Assembly: GCA_963969595.1 (NCBI GenBank)
Contig: OZ018410.1
Coordinates: 31,438,913-31,502,912 of the forward strand
DNA length: 64,000 bases
From: Neckera pumila
Lineage: Eukaryota > Streptophyta > Bryopsida > Hypnales > Neckeraceae
Direction of reading: 5' to 3'
Shown: positions 55,709-64,000 of the stretch, one piece after another
How the letters are laid out: every line of letters starts with the position of its first letter
Numbering within the stretch: position 1 is the stretch's first letter
Translations under genes and position numbers: made by a program
Notes under the pieces: generated by a model
What the model was told of the DNA's origin: nothing
Databases searched by the model: none
The model's input: the letters and a program-made list of their open reading frames with translations, nothing else

Positions 55709-58700
55709 ATGGCCACAGGTGAGGAAGAGGGTGTTCGGATCATTGACAGGTTCAATGGAGAGAACTTTGGCTTGTGGAAGTTCAAGATGGAGATGATCTT
55801 GGCGGAGAAGGACTTGTGGGAGATTGTGGAGGACTCCGAGGAGCCTCCTCCTTCCGACGTTGATCCCAAGGCCAAGAAGTCTTATGAGAGGAGGGTGAAG
55901 AAGGCCTTCTCCATGATTGCTTGCAATTTTGTGGATAGGCAACTTGCACACGTTCGATCTTGCAAGGGATCGGCAGAAGCATGGAAGGTGCTTTGCAACA
56001 TCCATGAGACTAAGAGTTTGTCCAATATTCTCTTTACTTGTCGCAAGTTTTTCACATGCAAGATGCAAGAGGGAGAAGACATGCTTGACCACATCAACAA
56101 GGCCAAGGGACTGGCGGACCAACTTGTTTGCTTGGAGGCACCTTTGACGGATGGAGACATTGTCATGACTCTTCTCGAGAGCTTACCCATTTCTTTTTAG
56201 TATCTCATCACGGCTTTAGAGACAAAATCCATGAAGGAGCTCACCCTTGAGTATGTGACGACAAGATTGATGCACGAGGTATCCAAGAGGAAGGAGAATG
56301 AATCTAACAAAGGAGGGGCAGCTCTTATCTCACGACACAGGAAAGGAGAGGCCTCTCAACCACGCAAAGAGACACGTACATGCTACAATTGCGGTCAACC
56401 CGGCCACCTTGCAAGAAATTGTTGGAAGTCTAAGAAGGAGAGTGCCAACAAAGCAATTGTCACTGAAGTGGAGGAGGATTTTGCATTTGCGACAAGTGAT
56501 GGCTATGATGACCGCAACATGTTCAAATGGATTATTGATTCGGGGGCCACGCAACACATGACATCACAGAGACAAGCTTTTCTCACCTATCAACCCATTA
56601 GCAACCGCAAAGTGTATTTAGGTGACAATGGCATGGTGGAGGCCATTGGCATGGGATGCATTGTGGTGGAGGTCAATGTCAAGGGGGTGATGAAGAAGAT
56701 TCGCATTCAAGATGCATTGCATGTGCCCAAGTTGCATGCCAATTTGCTCTTGGTGAACAAGTTGATGTCACAAGGCTTGAAGGTGCAATTCAACAACCAA
56801 AATTGTATTTTGAGGGCACCAAATGGAGAGCTGATTGTCTTGGCACCCAAGCAAGGCAACTTGTACCAACTTGAGTTCAAAATAGTGAATGGTTTAAGTT
56901 GGGCTTGTGTAGCTCAAGATGCAATGGTGCAAGACAATGTGGAAATTTGGCATAAGAGATTGGGGCACCTAAATGTGAAGAGTGCAAAGGCTCTTCTAAG
57001 CATGGTGGGTGGCATGCAAGTGAAGAAAAGCGCTTGTGATTTGACGTGTGAGGCTTGCATTGAAGGCAAGCAAGCGAGGAAACCATTCCCGACCGAGGGA
57101 GCAATGAGGGCAGCCAAGGTATTAGAGATTGTACACTCCGATGTGTGCGGCCTTATGAAGACCATTTCTATAGGTAGTGCAAGATATTTCCTTAGCTTCA
57201 TTGATGACTTTTCAAGGAAAGTGTGGGTGTTCATGCTCAAATGCAATAGTGAGGTGTTTGAGAGGTTCAAGGCATGGAAGGCCCTTGTAGAAAATGAGAG
57301 TGGTCATAAGCTTAAGGTATTGAGATCAGACAATGGCGGTGAGTATATGTCTACGGCATTTGAGGCTTTTATGAGGGAGCATGGCATTCAACATCAAACT
57401 TCAGCGCCACACACTCCACAACAAAATGGTGTAACGGAGCGTGCCAATCGTACGCTTGTAGAGATGGCTCGAGCAATGTTGCATGCACAAAGCCTCAAAT
57501 ATGAGTTTTGGGCGGAGGCTGTACCCAATGCAGCATACATACGCAATCGGTGTCCCACAAGTGCGATAGCATCGATGACACCGCAAGAGGCATGGAGTGG
57601 AAGAAAGCCTAACATTGGCCACATGCGCATCTTTGGATGTATGGCCTATGCCTTGGATTTGAGCCCTCAGCAATCCAAGCTTGATGCCAAAGGCACCAAG
57701 TGCTTGTTTTTGGGCTATTGGGAAGGCTCCAAGGCTTATCGGCTCATGAATTTGGAAACTAAGAAGATCTTTAAGAGTCGAGATGTGACCTTCATCGAAG
57801 ATAAGAGGGAGGGTAGCGAGTCTTTGGAGATGTGTCCAAGTGGGAGCAATGGAGACCTTGAGGTGGACAAATCTCCAAGTTTGCAAGAAGTGGTAACAGA
57901 AGACGAAGACAAGCTGGTAACAACACTAACACCAAAAAAGAAAGTGAATGTAACTCCAAGTGATGATGGTGGTGAAGGAAAGACATCCCAGGAGCCAAAA
58001 TATCCCACGAGAGAACGCAGGCCACTTGGAGAATGGTGGATGAACCATGTTTTGCCACAACACCAAGTGAAGCGTGCAAATGTAGCGTTTGTGAGAGATC
58101 CAAATATCATGGAGGAAGCCATGAGAAGTGCGGATGCAAGCAAGTGGGAGCAAGCCATGCAAGCAGAGTACGTCTCGCTTATAAATAAAGGTACATGGGA
58201 ACTTTCTTTCCTTCCTTCCGATTGTAAGAGTATTGGATGCAAATGGGTGTTTTGCACTAAGAGAGATGCCTTGGGCAACATTGTGTGCTACAAGGCCAGA
58301 TTGGTAGCCAAGGAATATTCTCAAGTCGAGGGGGGGGACTTCAATGAGACCTTTGCACCGGTGGCCAAGTTTTGCACCATTCAATGTATGGGGGCCATAG
58401 AGGCAGCCATGGACTTGGAGATGCACCAAATGGATGTCGTCACGGCATTTCTCAATCCACACTTTGAGGAGGTCATCTTCATGGACCAACCCAAGGATTT
58501 TGTTCAAGAAGGGCGAGAGCAACTAAAGTGTAAGCTCAAGAAAGCCATCTATGGATTGAGACAATCAAGGAGAGCATAGTACATGAATATAGATGCCTTA
58601 TTTGCAAAGGCAGGTTACAACAGGAGCCACGCGGACCATTTTCTTTACATCAAGCAAACAAACAAGTCCTTGGTGATTATCATCATTTATGTGGATGATT

Positions 58701-59689
58701 TGATCATTATGACAAACACCATGAAGATAATGGAGGTCAAAGCCATGTTGAAGAGCGAGTATGACATGAGTGACCTCGGTGAGCTACACTATTGCCTTGG
58801 CATGGAGTTTCAAAGGCAAAGGGCGGCGCGCACCATTACCATGAGCCAAAGCAAGTACATTAAGGAGGTGTTGAAGCGCTTCAACATAGAGGAGTGCAAG
58901 GCCATTGGCACGTCACTTGATGTGCATTCGAAATTGGAGAAGCTCACGGATAAGGAATATGAAGCTGTGAAGGTGGAAATGCAAGATGTGCCATACAAAG
59001 CTGCGGTGGGGAGCTTAATGTATGCCATGGTAGCCACAAGGGCTGACCTTGCATTTCCCATGAGTGTGGTGAGCCAACATATGGCCAAGAGCGGTCCAAA
59101 GCATTGGGCCGCGGTGAAGAGGATTATGCGGTACCTCCAAGGCACATTGGAGGCCAAATTGGTCCTTGGAGGCAAGAGTCTTGCATTGGTAGGCTTTTGT
59201 GATGCAGATTGGGCTGGAGATGTAAGCGATCGCAGGTCTACATCGGGCTATGTGTTTATGCTTGGAGATGGTGCCATTTCGTGGAATTCAAAGAAGCAAC
59301 CTACTATTGCATTATCTACCACTGAGGCGGAATACATGGCCATTAGTCAAGGCACAAGGGAGGCGATCTGGCTAAAATAGTTGTTGAGTGATGTTGGCCT
59401 TGAGCAAGAGAAGAGCACACCTATCATGTGTGACAATCAAGGCGCCATTGCCTTGGTAAAGAACCCGATTTACCATTCTCGGAGTAAGCACATTGACATC
59501 AAACACCATTTTATTTGAGAGAAGGCTGAAAGCAATGTGATAGAAATGAGGTACATACCTATAGAGCGCATGGTGGCGAATGTGCTTACCAAGGCTCTTG
59601 CAAAGCCTCGCCATGAAGTTGTTTGCATAGAGATGGGTTTGACATTGTTTGGCAACAAACAAAGTGGGAGTGTTGAAGTTAGAGAGTGA
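55709..59689 (+). pseudogene. Copia gag-pol polyprotein, one frame with four stops
   Basis: A single 1,327-codon frame starts at the ATG at 55709 (MATGEEEGVRIIDRFNGENF) and ends at TGA 59687-59689 inside the 3' LTR. It is broken by TAG at 56198-56200, 58577-58579 and 59378-59380 and TGA at 59516-59518. Domains in order are a UBN2-type gag, a CCHC knuckle CYNCGQPGHLARNC (residue 225), a protease with WIIDSGATQHM (Asp 277), a GAG-pre-integrase domain with CEACIEGKQ, an integrase with VHSDVCG, LRSDNGGEY and NGVTERANRTL, a reverse transcriptase with QMDVVTAFLN and YVDDL (about residue 995), and RNase H with FCDADWAGD and STTEAEYMA. All catalytic residues are present. Each stop is one transition from the residue expected there, so decay seems recent. 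Confidence 0.95.
59657..59670 (+). other. Copia polypurine tract
   Basis: AACAAAGTGGGAG lies directly before the 3' LTR and would prime plus-strand DNA synthesis. Confidence 0.75.
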
Positions 59690-59898
59690 CTTTAGTTAGG
59701 AGTTGTTTGTAGCCAACCAAGGTGTTATTAGAGAGGGACAACCTTCTATGTTGATATAACCCATAAGGTTAATCATGGCACTTGTTAGTAGAGTAGTATA
59801 AGAGGGCAACCCCTTGCTTGGGTTTTTCACCTGTTCCTTGTACTTGTTTGTGTCCTCTTTTCATTGGAATACAAAGCCTTTGTGTTCTTCTTACAATA
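59671..59898 (+). repeat. Copia 3' LTR
   Basis: It begins TGTTGAAGTTAGAGAGTGAC and ends CTTACAATA. It carries a single copy of the 21-bp unit that is expanded in the 5' LTR, and is 228 bp long. The gag-pol frame ends 19 bp into it. Confidence 0.93.
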
Positions 59899-59903
59899 GA
59901 AGA
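59899..59903 (+). other. Copia target-site duplication, right copy
   Basis: GAAGA is identical to 54606-54610. Confidence 0.93.
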
Positions 59904-60730
59904 GGTACATTATTCTAGCCATGGATTATGCCACCAAATGGGTGGAGGCCAAAGCAACACGAAAGAATGACGCGGAGACTTTAGCAACCTTTCTATTTGA
60001 AGAAATCCTCATGCGATTTGGTCATCCGCTCGAGCTGGTTAGCGATCGGGGAACCCATTTCCTCAATGACATTATTGTCGACTTGATGACCAAGTACCTT
60101 ATCAAGCACCGGAAGACGACTCCTTACAATCCAAAAGCGAACGGATGGACGGAGCGGGCAAACGGGATCGTTGGTAAGATCTTAAACAAGATGGTTTCCG
60201 CTCACAAGACAGATTGGAACCGGAAACTACCTTTGGCAGTCCACGCATACAACACCACAAAGAAGACCACAACCGGAAAGACACCGTACTTTTTGGTCTT
60301 CGGTCAGGAGGCAATCCATGCAGTGGAGTTGAACGTGGAAACTTTCCAAGTCATGGCAGCTCGAAGCGCGGAGTCCAAGAAGAATACCTATCCCCAACTC
60401 CTCGCCATTGAAGAACTGGAAGAGATCCGGAATACAGCTTTGGAGAGAACCCTAAAAGTACAGACAAAGCGAAAGGAAGATTATGACCGGAAACTTTCGG
60501 CTGATCACGGAATCCAAGAAAGAGGACTAGTTCTCCTCTATGACAATTGTCACAAGGATTTTCCGGGTAAATTGCACACCAAATGGATGGGACCTTTTCG
60601 AGTCAACCAAGTTTTCCAGAACGGATCTCTACAATTAGAGAATTTACGAGGTCAGTGGCTTGATACTCGAGTGAACGGATCTAGGGTGAAGAAGTACATT
60701 GCTGCAACTTCTTCCAAAAACTCCGAATGA
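59904..60730 (+). pseudogene. Gypsy integrase, C-terminal part after the copia insertion
   Basis: The frame continues from 54610 with RYIILAMDYATKWVEA. It carries the second catalytic Asp (LVSDRGTHF) and the catalytic Glu (NGWTERANG), which act with the first Asp at the other side of the insertion. It then has a GPY/F-type domain (KWMGPFRVNQVF) and a VNGSRVKKY tail, and stops at TGA 60728-60730. This part has no internal stops. No chromodomain follows. Confidence 0.92.
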
Positions 60731-60750
60731 TGTTCGCGGGGACGCTCACA

Positions 60751-60766
60751 GATGAGGAAGGGGTAA
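60751..60766 (+). other. Gypsy polypurine tract
   Basis: GATGAGGAAGGGGTAA lies directly before the 3' LTR start. Confidence 0.75.
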
Positions 60767-61040
60767 TGTCGCAACCAGAATTTTAGGTTTTCCTCTGCTT
60801 GTCTAAATAAGGGAACAAAAACAAGTAATTAGGATCCATATCCGGTTAGAGGGGCAGAAGGAAACTAAAGATAGGCAACGCTAATCCAGTAAGGAGAAAA
60901 TTGTATCTGATTCGATCAGAATGTTAGTATTCAGGAGTGGAATCACATCCGGATCTCACCTCAGATCAGATTAGGGTTGGACCGGATCGATATGGACCGG
61001 ACCGGAAAAGGTCATGATGACCTGCCAAGGGTCCTGGGAC

Positions 61041-61048
61041 TATATAAA
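61041..61048 (+). promoter_or_regulatory. TATA box in the 3' LTR
   Basis: GGACTATATAAAGGC is the same as at 46535 in the 5' LTR. Confidence 0.7.
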
Positions 61049-61321
61049 GGCGGGACGTCCTCATTTTCACTCCTTTACTTCCCTCGAGCTCTGGAGCTAA
61101 CCTTGAGCGCTTTTACGCCTCCGTCTGCGCCAGAGCCATTGTATGTGTGTGCGCTTCCGGCTGGGCATGTCCGAGAGTGTAGGAAGAGTAGAGAACGTGT
61201 GGGTTGCAGGTTTTGTGGTACTTTCCAGTTGAGATCAGACGAGAGGAAGTGAGGAACGGGACGTGCGGCTAGGAGAGAGTGAGGTAGCGATCGGTAAGGG
61301 TCCAGCGGTCATTTAGTGTCC

Positions 61322-62973
61322 ATGCCTCAGCTGCGTAAGGCTAGACCGGGCGCGCCCAGTTCCTCCTCCAACGTCAAACTCCGGAAGGTAGTTCCGGTCA
61401 TTCCTACGGAGGAACCAACCAGGTCCGAGCTAATGGAGGATCTCAACGCCATGGGGTGCCTCGTCTTGATGGATAAACCCTGGGGGTTTCAGGAGGAGCA
61501 GATGGTCAAAGAAATTAGGTATAAGGCGTCGAACGAATTCGACAACACTCTCCGGGGCCGCCCGACCAAATGAGAAGAAGAAAGGTGGAGGGAAGTTTAC
61601 AACTTCCGGATGGGAGGTTCAGACATGGCTGGACGGAAGGACGAGTTCATCCATGACAAGTTTTATGGAAAGCCGAGCAACAAGGACGGGTACACGGTCG
61701 CGGACTGTAAGAGCGACCGGCACCAAAACTTCCTCCAATTCCTGGTTCCGATCGTCCAGCCGGAGAAGCCAACGAGGGTGACGATGACCATCGGTAACAC
61801 CATTTTCGATTCCCTGAGCGGGGAACGGAAAGTGAATTGGGCCCGGATCTTTTCCGATCTGGTGTCCCAGCTGGTGACGAGGATCGGAAAGAGTAGGGCC
61901 ACTCCTTTGAGTCCCTATCTCTTCCACCTCTACCACCGCAACCAACTTCTTACGCATACGGAGGAGAAGACGTGGAGCCTTTAGGACTCTATCCTGAAGT
62001 ACGGAGAATCCGGTTCGGATGACGAAATGGAAGAGCAAACCGGGTTCGAACCCGAGATAGAAGAGGAAGAAGAGGAGGAGCCGTCCCGACCGAAGAAGCG
62101 GATGAAGACGACGCCTCCTTGCAAGAGAGGAACCCCTCCAACCACCCGGTCCACACCAGAACAGGGACCGGAGGTGGAGATGCCGGATCTCGAGGACCCG
62201 GCCGACCCGTTCAACCAGTTGACGGTAATCCTGTGTGCGATACGAGGGACTGGGAGGTCAAGAGGAGAGCTCTCACTGGTATCGGAGAGATGGTGGGTGC
62301 ACCGGCCGATAGCAATTTGCCGGGTAAGGTGGGCCAATACCTAGCCAATCCGGATGAGAACCGGAAGCAGGAGGCAGAGATCCGTCGGCTTCAAGAGGAA
62401 GTCGACACTCTAAGGGCTGACATGGTAGCCCTCAGGGAAGACAAGGCTGCAGTCCGGGAGGTGGCGGAGGCAGCCCGGAAGGTGGCTGAGTCGGTGAAGG
62501 ACACTCTCGGAGAGTCCGGATCCACCGCAGTCAAGGCGGCACTATTCGACAAAGGGGTGCATGAGGAGAAAAAGGTATCCGGTTCCCGGATAGTTCGGAT
62601 CCTGATCGACTTCACCAATCGGGTGAAAGCGTCCTTAATGGCAACGAGAGAGGCGGCCAACCGGATGGATGTCAGCAGTCAGAAGCTGAACGGATTCATG
62701 TACTCCCAGGAGATCCACCTCTTTGATATATCGCTACCGGATTCGTTTGCAGCCGGAGGATTGAATCCAAGGGAGCGCAAGGATCAGACACCCCAGTCAA
62801 GGAAGAGTAACCGGAGACCTGGGCTTGGGCAACCGATTCATCTAGATTCCTCGCCAGGGTCAGATCTTCCGGATCCAGCTGCCGGAGAGCGGAGTCGGAA
62901 CCTTGCCGACGTCTTCAACCAACTGCCCAAGGAACCAAGAAGTCCTACGCTGGGTGGGGGTGTTGGAGAGTAG
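61322..62973 (+). pseudogene. LTR-encoded protein, 3' LTR copy, broken
   Basis: It is collinear with the intact frame at 46819-48471. TGG has become TGA at 61571-61573 (after RGRPTK), CAG has become TAG at 61982-61984 (after KTWSL), and one base is missing near 62250, shifting the rest one frame over. From about 62250 the C-terminal half, including the coiled-coil region, reads open to the normal stop at 62971-62973. Because LTRs are identical at insertion, these lesions arose after integration. Confidence 0.88.
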
Positions 62974-64000
62974 GTAGTTAATTAGGAGTATAGTTTTGTA
63001 AGATAGTTAGGACCGGATCGGATGTTGATCCGGTCTGGCCGGTTAGGATCAGACTCGGATGTCCAGCGCGGATTTCCGGGGGCCTTTTTGCTTTGTAATC
63101 AAGTTGTATATAAGTCAGCTTGTGCTTGGGAGCTGCGAGTCTTTTCACCTCATTTTTGTGTACGTCTTCTCTTGGCCTCTTGTTGCGTGTCTCTCCCGTG
63201 TGTGGTAGGGTTGTGTGGTGAAAAGTCAGGAAGGCGCATGCTAGTGCGGGTGTGATTTCTCCCTTTGGCATCCTTGTTTTTTGATCTTATGTGCAAGTGA
63301 GCGGGTTGTGAATGTGTTGGGAGTGGATTCCAGTTCCTCAGCAGCTCTAAGGTTTAGGATTCCGAGCAAGACAACCGTTGTTAGGCTAGGCGGATAGGGA
63401 GGGATTCCTTAGTCGTGCTAGAACTCCTGGGTGGGAAATCCGGTTGAATGTCCGATCTCCTGAGAGATCTCGCTGCCTTAGTGGGCAAACGGAAGGACTT
63501 TAGTTGATGTTGGAATGGACGGGTTTACTTGCAACTGCCTGGCTTTGTACAGAAGGAAGGTGGCGCTAAGGTCGTTGTAGTATGGGAGGATCGTACGGGG
63601 GGTCCTTGTGTGACCGGTGATCCGGAGAGTTCTCTGGATTGCTGTAAGGAATCAAACTGGGTCCGGATTAGTGTAGGAAATTGGAGAAGGAAGAAGTGGG
63701 TCTTCAGCCACTATAATACACGAAAGGAGCGGCGGGCCTGCCACTATCAAAAGCAAGGGGCGAACCCTTTGATGGTGAAACAGAGGTAAAACTAAACCGG
63801 ATGGTAGTAAGAGCGGATGTGAGTTGATCAGATCGGATCGGAAAGTGGACCGGATCGGAGAAGGAGAAGAGGGTCTGATTGTAGTTCTTGGTGTTGTTGT
63901 GTTTCCGGTTGTTGTATTAGAACCGAAAGAGGAAATATAGGTACTGACTTAGCTTAGAGACCAAATAAGGCTATCTACTTCATAGAATCTCGCGGGTTCG

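Larger units (their letters stand above)
54611..59898 (+). mobile_element. Complete Ty1/copia retrotransposon inserted in the gypsy integrase
   Basis: The element has a 291-bp 5' LTR, a degenerate primer site, a long leader with 90-bp tandem repeats, one gag-pol frame in copia order (gag, protease, integrase, reverse transcriptase, RNase H), a polypurine tract and a 228-bp 3' LTR. It is flanked by GAAGA on both sides. It lies in the same orientation as the gypsy host. The LTRs differ at only a handful of bases apart from a 63-bp repeat difference, so it is fairly young and younger than the gypsy element. Confidence 0.96.
46263..64000 (+). mobile_element. Ty3/gypsy retrotransposon with coding LTRs, 3' end outside window
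   Basis: The order is 5' LTR (46263-49578), primer-binding site, gag, protease, reverse transcriptase, RNase H, integrase, polypurine tract and 3' LTR (60767 onward). That order of pol domains defines Ty3/gypsy. The integrase ends in a GPY/F-like KWMGPFRV and a VNGSRVKKY tail with no chromodomain. The primer site resembles the tRNA-Asp type used by the Athila/Tat group, so that group is the best guess. A copia element with its target duplicate (5,293 bp) splits the integrase; without it the element is about 12.5 kb. Stops and frameshifts in gag-pol make it non-autonomous today. Confidence 0.93.
60767..64000 (+). repeat. Gypsy 3' LTR, clipped by the window
   Basis: It begins TGTCGCAACCAGAATTTTAG and runs to the last base, which corresponds to 49498 in the 5' LTR, so about 80 bp are missing. 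It keeps both TATA-like boxes (61041 and 63107). Confidence 0.93.

Overview
The window is nuclear DNA from a land plant, in a repeat-dense and probably heterochromatic stretch. Both LTR retrotransposon lineages, a CACTA-type TIR and a DUF4218-like transposase relic are plant signatures, and most in-frame stops look like decay of methylated CG and CHG cytosines. Long LTRs and heavy nesting suggest a large genome, possibly a gymnosperm or fern, but the species cannot be read from the sequence. I found no convincing host gene, tRNA or rRNA; nearly everything interpretable is transposon-derived.

Layout. (1) 1-14 kb is AT-rich DNA with many small non-autonomous elements. These include a Harbinger-like MITE pair (1.2-1.8 kb), a nest of three TIR elements flanked by TTAA (2.8-5.6 kb), a partial relative (2.1-2.7 kb), a decayed CACTA transposase fragment (7.4-8.3 kb), a 217-bp tandem repeat with a hairpin that flips orientation (8.8-9.3 kb), and another element of the nested type (10.0-10.9 kb). 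(2) 14.5-18.7, 29.3-30.8, 30.8-35.0 and 35.0-40.1 kb hold four diverged copies of an unclassified long repeat, called R here. R has a TGTGA(G/A)C start, a TATA box, a recurrent GGCGAAGC motif, fast-changing minisatellites, and a short ATG-led reading frame ending at a splice-donor-like GT. Between the R copies lie a near-perfect 0.84-kb foldback (20.1-20.95 kb), a fourth-family TTAA element (25.9-26.9 kb) and a 175-bp CACTA MITE (28.6 kb). (3) 40.7-44.6 kb is a minus-strand solo LTR with a 5-bp target duplication. (4) 44.6-64 kb is a truncated plus-strand LTR of a related family. Into it has inserted a full Ty3/gypsy element (46.26 kb to beyond the window), itself interrupted inside its integrase by a complete Ty1/copia element (54.61-59.90 kb).

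The most unusual system is the gypsy family with 3.3-3.9-kb LTRs. Every LTR copy carries its own protein-coding frame of about 550-720 codons, separate from gag-pol. One copy (46.8-48.5 kb) is fully open. The minus-strand solo LTR encodes a clearly homologous protein although its non-coding LTR sequence has mostly diverged, which points to past selection on an LTR-borne gene. The gag-pol frames of both retroelements are broken by stops that are almost all TAG or TGA.
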